A DNA stretch of 64,000 nt from Ornithinimicrobium pekingense DSM 21552 (GTDB lineage: Bacteria > Actinomycetota > Actinomycetes > Actinomycetales > Dermatophilaceae): NCBI RefSeq assembly GCF_000421185.1, contig NZ_ATWJ01000011.1, forward strand, positions 248,001-312,000, given 5' to 3'. The first letter of the stretch is position 1; every line of letters begins with the position of its first letter. The position numbers and the translations under genes are program-made. The notes beneath the pieces were generated by a model, which saw only the letters and a program-made list of their open reading frames with translations, made no database searches and had not been told where the DNA came from. Shown here one piece after another: positions 16,700 to 25,387 of the stretch.

Positions 16700-17521
16700 T
16701 CAGAGCCGGCGGTCCCCCAGCACCGGGAAGTCGCGGCGGGCCGTGGCCACCTGCCCGGTGTCCAGCTCGACCGACAGCACCTCCTCCTCGGTGCCGGCCT
16801 CGGCGAGCACGGTGCCCCAGGGGTCGACGACCGCGCTGCGCCCGCCCATGGCGACGCCGGCGTGCTCCCCGGCGGTGTTGCAGGCGACCACGAAGCACTG
16901 GTTCTCGATCGCGCGCGCGCGCAGCAGCAGCCGCCACGCCTCGACCCGCGGAGCCGGCCAGGCCGCGGGCACCACGAGCAGCTCGGCGCCCAGGTCGACC
17001 TGCAGCCGGTAGAGCTCGGGGAAGCGCAGGTCGTAGCAGGTCGACAGCCCGGTCGTCAGCGCGTCGGCGGGCGCGGGCAGGTCGGTGACGACGACGTCGG
17101 CGCCGGCCTCCATGAGCACCGGCTCCCCGCCGCCGAAGCCGAAGCGGTGGATCTTGCGGTAGGTCGCGGCGACCTCGCCGTCGGGGCCGAGGACCACCGA
17201 GGTGTTCCACAGGTGCCGGCCCTCGGGGCCGGCCTCCTCGCTGCGCTCGACCACCGATCCGGTATGCAGCACCGCGCCGACGTCGCGGACCGCGGCGGCG
17301 AGCGGGACGAGGGCCTGCGGGAGCTCACCGGGCACGAGCGGCTGGCTGCGCTCCTGCCACTCCTTGGCGGCGAACCCGCCGGCGCTCCACAGCTCGGGCA
17401 GCACCACGAGGTCGTGGCCCGGCCCGTGCTCGCGCACGAGGCCGGCGGCCCGCTCGGCCCGGTCGGCGACGGGCTCGTCGGCCCCCTCGCCGTAGGCCAT
17501 CTGGATCACGGCGACCTTCAC
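16700..17521 (-). CDS. carbon-nitrogen hydrolase (nitrilase superfamily)
   Basis: A 273-residue amidase fold with the complete Glu-Lys-Cys triad: Glu43 in VVLPELW, Lys123 in YRKIHRFGFG and Cys162 in STCYDLRFPELYR. It cleaves an amide such as omega-amidase or N-carbamyl substrates; the exact substrate is not evident. GTG 17521 overlaps the stop of the upstream CopD-CtaG gene as GTGA, so the two are cotranslated, an odd pairing of a soluble amidase with a copper/oxidase assembly protein. Confidence 0.9.
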   Translation of the reverse strand: MKVAVIQMAYGEGADEPVADRAERAAGLVREHGPGHDLVVLPELWSAGGFAAKEWQERSQPLVPGELPQALVPLAAAVRDVGAVLHTGSVVERSEEAGPEGRHLWNTSVVLGPDGEVAATYRKIHRFGFGGGEPVLMEAGADVVVTDLPAPADALTTGLSTCYDLRFPELYRLQVDLGAELLVVPAAWPAPRVEAWRLLLRARAIENQCFVVACNTAGEHAGVAMGGRSAVVDPWGTVLAEAGTEEEVLSVELDTGQVATARRDFPVLGDRRL

Positions 17522-19539
17522 TGACGTCCTCCTGTCCGCTGCGCGAGGGCGCGCAGGCGTGCGTTGTAGGCCTCGAGCTCGGCGTCGTCGTCGCGGTCGG
17601 CCTGGCGGTCGGCGCGGACGGCGTCGCGGGTGTCGCGGCGGTACCAGTCCCAGACGACCATCATCATGAGCACGACGGTGGGCAGCTCGCCGACGCCCCA
17701 GGCGATCGTGCCGCCCAGCTGCTGGTCGGCGAGCAGGTCGGGCACCCAGGGCACCGCGACGGTCTTGTAGAACTCCGGCGCGAGCAGGAAGACCCCCTGC
17801 ATGAGCGCCAGGGCGAAGAAGGCGTGCGCGGCCAGCGTGCCGAGCAGCACGATGACCCGCAGCGGGGCGGGCCACTTGCGCGGGCCGGGGTCGGTGCCCA
17901 CGAGCGACCACACGAAGGCGTAGCCGGCGAGCGTGAAGTGCACGACCATGAACAGGTGGCCGACGTGGGTGGTCAGCGCCCACTGCAGCATGCCGGTCCA
18001 GTAGAAGACGACCAGGCTGCCGAAGAAGACCACCCCCGCCACGACCGGGTTGACCACGAACGAGGCCCACCGCGAGTGCACGACCGCCAGCAGCACCTCG
18101 CGCGGGCCCAGCGTCCGGTCGCGCCGCGACGGCAGGGTCCGCAGCGCGAGCGTGATCGCGTTGGCGGGCACGAGCAGGATCGGCACGGCCATCATCAGCG
18201 CCATGTGAGACACCATGTGGACCGAGAACATCACCCGGCCGTAGACGCCGGGGCCGCCGCTGGTCACCCAGGCGAAGACGGCCCAGCCAAGCACCCACAG
18301 CACCAGCCGCAGCACCGGCCAGCGGTCGCCCCGGCGCCGCAGCCGGACGAACGCGGCGACGTACAGCCCGACCGCGACCAGCGCGCCCAGCGCGAAGAGC
18401 CAGTCGGTGCGCCAGGTCAGGAACAGGGCGCCCCAGGTGAACGGCTCGGGCAGCGGCCAGCCGGTCAGGTCGACGGCCGGGGTGACGTCGACCGGCTCCG
18501 GCACGGGGGTGGCGGTGCGTCCCAGGACGACGCCGAGGGCCACCGCGGCCGCCATGAGCACCACCTCGCCGAGCGCCAGCCGGCCGAACCGGGCGGGTGA
18601 GTCGACCCCGCGCGCGACGACCGTGCGCCGCTGCAGCCACCCGGCGACGCCGAGCAGCGCCAGCAGCACCACCTTCAGCAGCAGCACCGCGCCGTAGGGG
18701 GTGGCCAGGTTCGCGAACGAGCCGACCGTCACCGTGGCGAAGAGCACCCCGGAGACCGCGACCGCGACGTAGCACCAGGTGGCGACGGTCGAGAAGCGCC
18801 GCACGACGTCGGGCAGGGCGCTGCCCAGCACCGGCAGCAGCGCACCGATCGCCAGCAGGCCGCCGACCCACACGGTCAGCCCGACCAGGTGCAGGTTGAG
18901 GGCGGTCACCGTGGTCTCGTGGCCGACGGCGCCCGCGGAGTGCCCGGTGAACGCCAGCGGCACCAGCGCCAGCAGCGCCAGCGCGAAGGTCCAGGCCAGC
19001 GCGGCCCGGGTCCGGGCGTAGGCGGTCATCGCCACGACCGGCACGACGAGCAGCACCACGCCCAGGTAGAGCCGGAGCAGCTCCAGGCTCCAGGCGTTGC
19101 GCACCAGCTCGCCCAGGTAGCCCGGCGACGACGGCGGGATGCCGGCGAGCTCACCGAGCGTCAGGTAGAGGACGACCATCGCGCTGAGCAGCCACACCAC
19201 CGAGGACAGGAAGGCCGTCTGCGCGGCCGTCTCGCGCCGGCGGCTCGTGCGGCCCTCGCGGGTGAGGAACGCCCCGACCAGCAGCAGCCCGACGGTGAAC
19301 GAGGCGGCCAGGTCGTGCACCACCCCGGCCAGCGGCAGCCCCCAGCGCACGAGAGGTCCGGCGTCGCCGAGCGCCAGGGGCGCGGCCGCCCCCGACCGGG
19401 CGAGGGCCGGGACCGCGACGAGCAGCGCGACCACGAGCGCGGTGACCGGCAGGGCCCACCCCGGCAGCGGTGCGCGCCGACCCTCGACCGGCCCCTCGGG
19501 GGCGGGTGGGGAGGACGCGACGGGCGCCGGGTGCGACAT
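17518..19539 (-). CDS. ctaG: CopD-CtaG fusion: copper resistance / cytochrome oxidase assembly membrane protein
   Basis: About 673 residues with some 15 membrane spans. The N-terminal half resembles the CopD copper-import domain (HDLAASFTVGLLLVG, FTGHSAGAVGHE, NLHLVGLTVWVGGLLAI). The C-terminal half is the caa3-type CtaG domain (HMVSHMALMMAVPILLV, HLFMVVHFTLAGYAFVW). Conserved His residues probably carry copper to the oxidase CuA/CuB sites. Start ATG 19539 was chosen because TAGCAT ends 7 nt before it; ATG 19548, three codons earlier, is the alternative. It is coupled to the amidase gene. Confidence 0.87.
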   Translation of the reverse strand: MSHPAPVASSPPAPEGPVEGRRAPLPGWALPVTALVVALLVAVPALARSGAAAPLALGDAGPLVRWGLPLAGVVHDLAASFTVGLLLVGAFLTREGRTSRRRETAAQTAFLSSVVWLLSAMVVLYLTLGELAGIPPSSPGYLGELVRNAWSLELLRLYLGVVLLVVPVVAMTAYARTRAALAWTFALALLALVPLAFTGHSAGAVGHETTVTALNLHLVGLTVWVGGLLAIGALLPVLGSALPDVVRRFSTVATWCYVAVAVSGVLFATVTVGSFANLATPYGAVLLLKVVLLALLGVAGWLQRRTVVARGVDSPARFGRLALGEVVLMAAAVALGVVLGRTATPVPEPVDVTPAVDLTGWPLPEPFTWGALFLTWRTDWLFALGALVAVGLYVAAFVRLRRRGDRWPVLRLVLWVLGWAVFAWVTSGGPGVYGRVMFSVHMVSHMALMMAVPILLVPANAITLALRTLPSRRDRTLGPREVLLAVVHSRWASFVVNPVVAGVVFFGSLVVFYWTGMLQWALTTHVGHLFMVVHFTLAGYAFVWSLVGTDPGPRKWPAPLRVIVLLGTLAAHAFFALALMQGVFLLAPEFYKTVAVPWVPDLLADQQLGGTIAWGVGELPTVVLMMMVVWDWYRRDTRDAVRADRQADRDDDAELEAYNARLRALAQRTGGRQ

Positions 19540-19619
19540 ACCGTCCATGCTAGGCCGCGCCCCGCCCTCCCCCGTCCGCCCCTGCGAGGTATGCGGCCGC
19601 GCGGGGCGCGCGGGCCCCT

Positions 19620-19653
19620 CACCTGCGTGAACCTGCGTTCACCCCTGCAGGTG
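19620..19653. promoter_or_regulatory. hairpin containing a LexA-like GAAC-N4-GTTC site
   Basis: GTGAAC-CTGC-GTTCAC is nested inside outer arms CACCTGC and GCAGGTG. GAAC-N4-GTTC is the core of the Gram-positive SOS box. It lies between two divergent genes (CopD-CtaG leftward, lipoprotein rightward). Whether LexA binds is not known. Confidence 0.35.
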
Positions 19654-19680
19654 AGGAGACGGACCCGGTTTCGTGATCGC

Positions 19681-19787
19681 GGGTCCTCCTTGTCACACTA
19701 GGAAGCTGCAAGCGACAAGGACGCCGGCTCGCACGAGGGTCCTCTGTCGCCCTTCCGCGCGCCGTGCTGCCCTCGCTCCTTGCAGCT
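19681..19787 (+). promoter_or_regulatory. possible structured leader before the lipoprotein gene
   Basis: Several pairings are possible: CCTTGTC with GACAAGG around 19688-19720, and AGCTGCAAG (19704-19712) with CTTGCAGCT (19779-19787). The motif GGGTCCTC also occurs twice (19681 and 19737). The 3' arm ends 35 nt before the lipoprotein ATG. It does not match a riboswitch I recognise. Confidence 0.35.
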
Positions 19788-19822
19788 ACAGACCAAGACC
19801 GTGACGTGGAAGTGAGAGAACA

Positions 19823-20326
19823 ATGCGACGCACCACCCTGACCGCCGCCCTGGGCCTGGCCCTGGTCCTGACCGGCTGCTCGTCCGACAGCGGCTCGGAG
19901 GAGAACGCGACCGCGGCCTCCGAGGTCGGCGCGACCGAGGAGTCCTCGGCCACCGGCGACGCGGCGGGCGAGACCGCCGAGATGAGCGACCCGGTCTGCG
20001 CGGAGTTCTTCCAGACCGGCCCGGTCACCCTGGCCGAGCGCGCCGAGGCCGACCGCGGCGTGCTCGAGTCCGGCGAGGTCCTCGACCCCGCCTCCTGGGG
20101 CGAGATCAACCTGCTCAGCCAGCGTCTGACCAGCCTGACCGAGGACGCCTCCGGCGACCAGGGCGGGCTGATCGAGCGCATCAACGCCCCGTTCGTCGAG
20201 GCCTCCGACGCGGTCCTGGACGACGAGGACAAGAGCCCGACCGACGCCGAGATCGAGGTCCCCGAGATCGACGTGACCGACTCGGCCGCCGCCCAGGAGG
20301 AGCTCCAGGCCTCCTGCGCCGGCTGA
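19823..20326 (+). CDS. small acidic lipoprotein, function unknown
   Basis: A 167-residue protein with signal peptide and lipobox LTGC (Cys19), a Ser/Glu/Thr linker (20-55), then an acidic domain (DPVCAEFFQTGPVTLAERAEADRGVL... EELQASC) with two Cys that could form a disulfide. It has no recognisable family. The preceding 274-bp gap is unusually long for this genome and holds hairpins. A strong hairpin follows the gene. It probably sits on the outer face of the membrane. Confidence 0.8.
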   Translation: MRRTTLTAALGLALVLTGCSSDSGSEENATAASEVGATEESSATGDAAGETAEMSDPVCAEFFQTGPVTLAERAEADRGVLESGEVLDPASWGEINLLSQRLTSLTEDASGDQGGLIERINAPFVEASDAVLDDEDKSPTDAEIEVPEIDVTDSAAAQEELQASCAG

Positions 20327-20380
20327 CCCGGCCCTCCGGAGCCGGCTGAGCCAGCCGTCCCCCGGCTGTCCCGGCCACCT

Positions 20381-20419
20381 GCCGACGCCGCCCGCGACTG
20401 CCGTCCGGGCGGCGTCGGC
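20381..20419. terminator. 14-bp perfect hairpin after lipoprotein gene
   Basis: Arms GCCGACGCCGCCCG (20381-20394) and its complement (20406-20419) with an 11-nt loop. It ends 13 nt before the next ATG and overlaps that gene's likely -10 (TACCCT). Confidence 0.7.
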
Positions 20420-20432
20420 ATACCCTGGGGCC

Positions 20433-21341
20433 ATGCCCGTCCACCCCGCCGCGCCCGCCGACGTGACCGAGATCGTCGCCGCGTACCGCCAGACGCTCAC
20501 CTCCTTCGCCGACGTCGCCGACGGCCTGCGTGACGAGGACTGGGACCGCCCGACCGCCCTGCCGGGCTGGACCGCCCGCGACGTGCTCGCCCACGTCGTG
20601 CACATCGAGGACTACCTCTCCGGCTCCGAGCACCCGGTCAGCGGCTGGTCCGAGCCCGCCGAGGCCGTCGAGGTGGGCACCCCCGAGCACGTCCGCAACG
20701 CCTTCGCCGTCTGGAACGAGGAGGGCGTGCGCGCCCGTGACGACCGTGCGCCGGCCGAGCTGGTCGCCGAGCTGCGGGGGCTGATGGAGGTGCGCTCGGC
20801 GATCATGTACGACGCCGACCTGGAGCTCGACACCACGGTGCGCACCGTGCGCGGCCAGGAGGGCCCGTTCGGGGAGGTCACCCGGATGCGGATCGTCGAC
20901 GTCTGGATGCACGAGCAGGACCTGCGCGACGTCGTCGACCGGCCCGGCTCGCTCGACTCCCCCGGCGCCAGCCAGTTCATGGAGCTGGTCATGGACACGC
21001 TGTGCCACATCGTGCTGCACCGCGTGCAGCCTGAGCCCGGCACCGTCGTCATCCTCGAGAGCACCGGCCCGGTGACGGCCCGCGGCGGCGTGCGCATCGG
21101 GCTGGACGCCGACGGCGAGCCGGTCGCCCACGAGCTGTTCACCGGGCACACCACCGCCGAGGACGACGAGCCCAGCGTCGACGACGAGTCCGACGACCGC
21201 GCGACGACGATCTCCATGTCGACCTACTACCTCGCCCGCCGCGCCGCCGGTCGCGTGGCGACCGAGGACACCCGCTACCAGGTCGTCGGCGACGAGGACC
21301 TGGCCCGCCGCGTGCTCGACGCGCTCGAGATCACCCCATGA
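20433..21341 (+). CDS. maleylpyruvate isomerase / DinB-like mycothiol-dependent enzyme family protein
   Basis: A 302-residue protein. The N-terminal half has the MDMPI/DinB four-helix signature DWDRPTALPGWTARDVLAHVVHIEDYL, whose His residues, with IVDVWMHEQDLRDVV (H-E-Q-D), form the metal site. Members use mycothiol in isomerase or S-transferase reactions; the precise activity is unknown. The C-terminal half (MDTLCHIVLHRVQ... ISMSTYYLARRAAGR) resembles an SCP2-like domain. ATG follows TACCCT by 6 nt with no Shine-Dalgarno. Confidence 0.87.
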   Translation: MPVHPAAPADVTEIVAAYRQTLTSFADVADGLRDEDWDRPTALPGWTARDVLAHVVHIEDYLSGSEHPVSGWSEPAEAVEVGTPEHVRNAFAVWNEEGVRARDDRAPAELVAELRGLMEVRSAIMYDADLELDTTVRTVRGQEGPFGEVTRMRIVDVWMHEQDLRDVVDRPGSLDSPGASQFMELVMDTLCHIVLHRVQPEPGTVVILESTGPVTARGGVRIGLDADGEPVAHELFTGHTTAEDDEPSVDDESDDRATTISMSTYYLARRAAGRVATEDTRYQVVGDEDLARRVLDALEITP

Positions 21342-21357
21342 GGCACCGGCCGGCGCG

Positions 21358-22287
21358 ATGAGCCCGCAGATCCGGCCCCGGTCGGGCGTGGCGCGGACCT
21401 CGGCGCGGGAGACGCGGGAGGCGCGCGAGGCGCCGGCAGCGAACGCGCAGATCGGCCTGGTCCTCGGTGGCGGCGGCGCCCGGGGGCTGTGCCACGTCGG
21501 CGTGCTGCGCGTGCTGGAGCAGCTGGGCGTGCGCGCCGACGTCATCTCCGGCACCAGCATGGGCGGGCTGGTGGGGGCCTTCGTGGCGGCCGGCTACAGC
21601 GCGGCCGAGCTCGAGGACATCGCCACCGACATGCGCTGGCGCCGGCTCATCGACTGGAACCCGCTGTCCGGCCGCCTGCTCAACACCCGGGGCTTCGAGG
21701 AGTGGCTGGCCGGGGTGCTGCCGGCCACCTTCGAGGAGCTGGAGCTGCCGCTGGTCCTCACCGCGACCAACATCAACGACGGCCGCATCTACTACGCCCG
21801 CTCCGGCGACCTCATCCGCGCGCTGCGGGCGACCACGGCATACCCGGGGGTGATCGAGCCGGTCCGCATCGGCGGCGACACGCTGGTCGACGGCGGGCTG
21901 CTCAACCAGATCCCGGTCGACGGCGCGCTGCTGCACGGGGTCCGGCGGGTGCTCGCGGTCAACGCCACCCCGCTGTCGCAGATTGACCACCCCGGGGAGG
22001 ACGCCGGCGCGCTGCGGCGGTTCCGCGGCGGGTGGACCTCGCTCAAGGAGCTCATGCGCGCCGCCGACGTGATGCAGGCCCAGCTGACGATGTCGCGTCT
22101 GTCGTTCTACAAGCCCGACCTCGTCATCGACCCCGCGATCGACGGCGTGGAGATCGGCGACTTCCACAAGGTCCGCCAGGCGATCGAGGCCGGCGCCGAG
22201 GCCGCGCAGCAGCGGGCGGAGGAGCTGACCGAGCTCTTCGGCCCGGGCACGCGCGCGCTCGGGGGCCGCGCCCTCGAGGAGAGCTGA
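21358..22287 (+). CDS. patatin-like phospholipase / RssA-type hydrolase
   Basis: A 309-residue serine hydrolase. The oxyanion loop LVLGGGGARGLCHVGVL is at 34-50, the nucleophile Ser67 in ISGTSMGGLVGAF and the catalytic Asp178 in LVDGGLLNQIP (Ser-Asp dyad). The N-terminal 30 residues are basic and disordered. It is expected to hydrolyse acyl ester lipids at the membrane. It begins 16 bp after the preceding gene, so the two are probably cotranscribed. Confidence 0.92.
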   Translation: MSPQIRPRSGVARTSARETREAREAPAANAQIGLVLGGGGARGLCHVGVLRVLEQLGVRADVISGTSMGGLVGAFVAAGYSAAELEDIATDMRWRRLIDWNPLSGRLLNTRGFEEWLAGVLPATFEELELPLVLTATNINDGRIYYARSGDLIRALRATTAYPGVIEPVRIGGDTLVDGGLLNQIPVDGALLHGVRRVLAVNATPLSQIDHPGEDAGALRRFRGGWTSLKELMRAADVMQAQLTMSRLSFYKPDLVIDPAIDGVEIGDFHKVRQAIEAGAEAAQQRAEELTELFGPGTRALGGRALEES

Positions 22288-22290
22288 ACC

Positions 22291-22701
22291 TCAGCCCCGG
22301 CCGGCGTGGGCCCGCCGGCCGAAGAACCACAGCGCCGCGACGAAGACCGCCACCACCAGCAGCGCCGTCCCCGACACCCACAGCGCCGGCGGCCACTGCA
22401 CCGCCAGCTCCAGGGCCAGGCCCACGGCGGCGAGGCCCAGCGCCACCTGCCCGGCCGTCCGCGTGGCCCGGAACTGCGCCAGCCGCTCGGCGTGGTCGGC
22501 CTCCGACCCGCTGAGCATCCGGGCCGCCGGGGTCAGCCGCCGCGTCACCGCGTGCAGCACGCCGTAGCCGAGGAAGAACACCGCACCCAGCACCGCCACC
22601 CGGGTGTTCCCCCGGGACATGCCCGCGACGAAGATCGCGGCCGCCCCGAGCGTCGTCAGGATCGTGAAGAGGCGGTCCTGCAGCCGCGGGCGCGAGGGCA
22701 T
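22291..22701 (-). CDS. four-span membrane protein, unknown function
   Basis: A 136-residue protein with two hydrophobic hairpins (LFTILTTLGAAAIFVAGM / VAVLGAVFFLGYGVLHAVTRRL and VALGLAAVGLALELAV / VSGTALLVVAVFVAALWFFG) around a charged loop. No family recognised. Start ATG 22701 was chosen over longer frames because TACCAT ends 6 nt before it, fitting a leaderless promoter. It converges on the patatin gene with a 3-bp gap. Confidence 0.7.
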   Translation of the reverse strand: MPSRPRLQDRLFTILTTLGAAAIFVAGMSRGNTRVAVLGAVFFLGYGVLHAVTRRLTPAARMLSGSEADHAERLAQFRATRTAGQVALGLAAVGLALELAVQWPPALWVSGTALLVVAVFVAALWFFGRRAHAGRG

Positions 22702-22750
22702 GCGCCGATGGTATGCGGTGCGCCGCGGCGCCCCGCACCCCTCCGCCGCC

Positions 22751-22820
22751 CATTCGCGACGCCGAGCTGTCAGGACCACATGATGCGTCCTGGGATCCCT
22801 GCAGCTCGGCGTCGTGAGTG
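22751..22820. repeat. 70-bp imperfect palindrome downstream of the bkd operon
   Basis: Arms 22751-22769 and 22802-22820 pair at 17 of 19 positions (core CGACGCCGAGCTG), with a smaller inner stem CAGGAC/GTCCTG. It lies 15 bp after the E2 stop codon and can act as its terminator. Its size and form also match the other palindromic elements of this window. Confidence 0.75.
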
Positions 22821-22835
22821 GGTCTGCCGGGAGCC

Positions 22836-24299
22836 TCAGCCCCAGACGAGCGCCCGGCTGGGGTCCTCCAGCAGCGCGGCCAGGTCGGCCAGGAACATCG
22901 AGCCCAGCTCACCGTCGATGAGGCGGTGGTCGAAGGAGACGGCCAGCTGGGTCACCCAGCGGGGCACGATCTGCTCGACCCCGTCGGTCTGCACGACCCA
23001 CGGCATGCGCCGGACCGCGCCGAAGGCGACGATCGCCGACTCCCCCGGGTTGATGATCGGGGTGCCGGTGTCGACGCCGAAGACGCCCACGTTGGTGATG
23101 GTGATCGTGCCGCCGGACATGTCGGCCGGCTGCGTGCGCCCGGCCCGGGCGGTCGACACCAGGTCGCCGAGGGCCTCGGCCAGCTGGCGCAGGTCCATCA
23201 GGTCGGCGTCCTTGATGTTGGGCACGACCAGGCCCCGCGGGGTGGCCGCGGCGATGCCGAGGTTGACGTAGTTGCGCTGCACGATCTGCTGCGCGGCCTC
23301 GTCCCACACGGCGTTCATGCCCGGGTTGCGCCGCACCGCCAGGCACATCGCCTTGGCCAGCACGAGCAGCGGGCTGACCTTGACGTCGGTCATGCCGTAG
23401 GAGCGGTCGGTCTTGAGCCGCTCGACCAGCTCCATCGTGCGCGTGACGTCGACGGTGACGAACTCGGTGACGTGCGGGGCGCTGAACTTCGAGGACACCA
23501 TGGCCTGGGCCATCATCTTGGTGACGCCCTTGACGTCGGTGCGCTCCTCCCGCTCGCCGGAGCGGGACAGGGTCGGACGCTGGTACGGGGTCGCGCTCGC
23601 CTGGGGCGCGCCGGCGGGGGCCGCGGCCTGACCGGTCGCCGCACCCTGCTCGGCCGGCACCGCGACCTCGGCGGCGGCGTGCTGGGCCGACGCGCTGGCG
23701 GCACCGCCGGCCAGGAAGCGGTCGACGTCGGCGCGGGTGACGACGCCGTCCTCGCGGGAGGGGGTGACCTGGGTCAGGTCGACGCCCTTGTCCTTGGCGT
23801 ACTTGCGCACCGGAGGGGCGGCCTTGGCCCGGCGCGGGGCCGCGGCATCCTGGGCCTCCTCGGCGGCCGACGCCGCACCGCGGCGACGACGCCGGGTGGT
23901 CGAGCTCTCGATCGCGCCGTAGCCGACGAGCACCGCCTCGCGGGCGGGCTTGCCGTCGCCCGCACCGCCGTCCGCCGGCGGCGTCGGCACAAGGTCGTCC
24001 GAGGCTGCGGTCGCCGCGTCGGTGACGTCCTCGGGGGTCGTGCCGGCATCGGCACCGCCGCCGTCACCGGTGTCGATGACGATGATCGGGGTGCCGACCT
24101 CGACCTCCTGGCCCTCCTGGGCCAGGATCTGCGTCACGGTGCCGTCCCACGGGATCGGCAGCTCGACGAGCGACTTGGCCGTCTCGACCTCGACGACGAT
24201 GTCGTTGGTCCGCACGGTGTCGCCGACGCCGACCTTCCACTGGATGATGGTGGCCTCGACGAGCCCCTCGCCGGGGTCCGGGAGCTTGAACTCGGGCAC
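22836..24299 (-). CDS. bkdC: branched-chain 2-oxoacid dehydrogenase E2 (dihydrolipoamide acyltransferase)
   Basis: A 487-residue E2 with one lipoyl domain (lipoyl Lys42 in EVETAKSLVELP), a long Ala/Gly/Arg linker, a peripheral-subunit-binding domain at about 163-197 (PPVRKYAKDKGVDLTQV) and the catalytic domain ending with FDHRLIDG (His458, Asp462). It transfers branched acyl groups to CoA. GTG start with a GAGGAG site. It follows E1alpha and E1beta in one operon. Assignment to branched-chain rather than pyruvate complex rests on the split E1alpha/E1beta order and motifs and is likely, not certain. Confidence 0.9.
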   Translation of the reverse strand: MPEFKLPDPGEGLVEATIIQWKVGVGDTVRTNDIVVEVETAKSLVELPIPWDGTVTQILAQEGQEVEVGTPIIVIDTGDGGGADAGTTPEDVTDAATAASDDLVPTPPADGGAGDGKPAREAVLVGYGAIESSTTRRRRRGAASAAEEAQDAAAPRRAKAAPPVRKYAKDKGVDLTQVTPSREDGVVTRADVDRFLAGGAASASAQHAAAEVAVPAEQGAATGQAAAPAGAPQASATPYQRPTLSRSGEREERTDVKGVTKMMAQAMVSSKFSAPHVTEFVTVDVTRTMELVERLKTDRSYGMTDVKVSPLLVLAKAMCLAVRRNPGMNAVWDEAAQQIVQRNYVNLGIAAATPRGLVVPNIKDADLMDLRQLAEALGDLVSTARAGRTQPADMSGGTITITNVGVFGVDTGTPIINPGESAIVAFGAVRRMPWVVQTDGVEQIVPRWVTQLAVSFDHRLIDGELGSMFLADLAALLEDPSRALVWG

Positions 24300-24354
24300 G
24301 AAGGTCTCCTCGCGGGGATTCAGGTGGGGGTGCAGGGTGGCCGGCCGGGGCCGG

Positions 24355-25377
24355 TCAGTAGCCGAGGACGGTGTCGACGGCGTGCAGGACGCGGTCGAGG
24401 TCGGGGAGGAAGACCTCCTCGTGCCGGCTCGGCGGGTAGGGGATGTTGTAGCCGCCCACGCGCAGCACCGGCGCCTCCAGGGAGTAGAAGCAGTGCTGCT
24501 GCACGTGCGCGGCCAGCTCGGCGTGGACCGAGGTGAAGGTCTGGGCCTCCGACAGCGTGATGCACCGGCCGGTCTTGGTCACCGACGCCTCGATGACCTC
24601 GGCGTCCAGCGGCGAGAGCGAGCGCAGGTCGACGACCTCGATCGAGGGGCCGTCCTCCAGCTCGGCGGCCTGCGCGGCGGCCAGGGCCACCTTGACCATC
24701 GGGCCGTAGGTCAGCACGGTCACGTCGCTGCCCTCGGCGCGCACGACGGCCTCGTCGAGGGCGTGCGGGGCGTCGGCCAGGTCGGGGTTGGCGCCGCCGA
24801 GGTCGAGCACGCCGCGCTCGTGGTAGCGGCGCTTGGGCTCGAAGAGCACGACCGGGTCGTCGGAGGCGATGGCCTGCTGCATCATCCAGTAGGCGTCGTC
24901 GGTGGTCGAGACGGTGACCACGCGCAGCCCCGCGGTGTGCGCGAAGTAGGACTCGTTGGACTCGCTGTGGTGCTCGACCGCGCCGATGCCGCCGCCGTAG
25001 GGGATGCGGATGACCATCGGCAGCTTGAGCTTGCCCAGGGAGCGGTAGTGCATCTTGGCGACCTGCGACACGATCTGGTCGAAGGCCGGGTAGACGAACC
25101 CGTCGAACTGGATCTCCACCACGGGCCGGTAGCCGCGCAGCGCCATCCCGACCGCGGTGCCCAGAATGCCGGCCTCGGCGAGCGGGGCGTCGATGACCCG
25201 GTCCTCGCCGAAGTCCTTCTGCAGGCCCTCGGTGATGCGGAAGACACCGCCGAGCTTGCCGATGTCCTCACCCATGAGCACGACCTTGGGGTCGCGCTCC
25301 ATGGCCGCCCGCATGCCGGAGTTGAGCGCCTTGGCGATCGTGGTCCGCTGGGCGGTCGAGGTCGAAGTCGTCGTCAT
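24355..25377 (-). CDS. bkdB: 2-oxoacid dehydrogenase E1 component, beta subunit
   Basis: A 340-residue transketolase-like beta subunit. Landmarks are MGEDIGKLGGVFRITEGL, DAPLAEAGILGTAVGMALRGYRPVVEIQF, the ESNESYFAHTAGL cofactor region and VVLFEPKRRYH. With E1alpha it binds thiamine diphosphate and decarboxylates branched-chain 2-oxoacids from valine, leucine and isoleucine, giving primers for branched fatty acids. ATG 25377 has a GAGGAG Shine-Dalgarno. It starts 10 bp after the E1alpha stop codon. Confidence 0.92.
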   Translation of the reverse strand: MTTTSTSTAQRTTIAKALNSGMRAAMERDPKVVLMGEDIGKLGGVFRITEGLQKDFGEDRVIDAPLAEAGILGTAVGMALRGYRPVVEIQFDGFVYPAFDQIVSQVAKMHYRSLGKLKLPMVIRIPYGGGIGAVEHHSESNESYFAHTAGLRVVTVSTTDDAYWMMQQAIASDDPVVLFEPKRRYHERGVLDLGGANPDLADAPHALDEAVVRAEGSDVTVLTYGPMVKVALAAAQAAELEDGPSIEVVDLRSLSPLDAEVIEASVTKTGRCITLSEAQTFTSVHAELAAHVQQHCFYSLEAPVLRVGGYNIPYPPSRHEEVFLPDLDRVLHAVDTVLGY

Positions 25378-25387
25378 CGTGGTCTCC

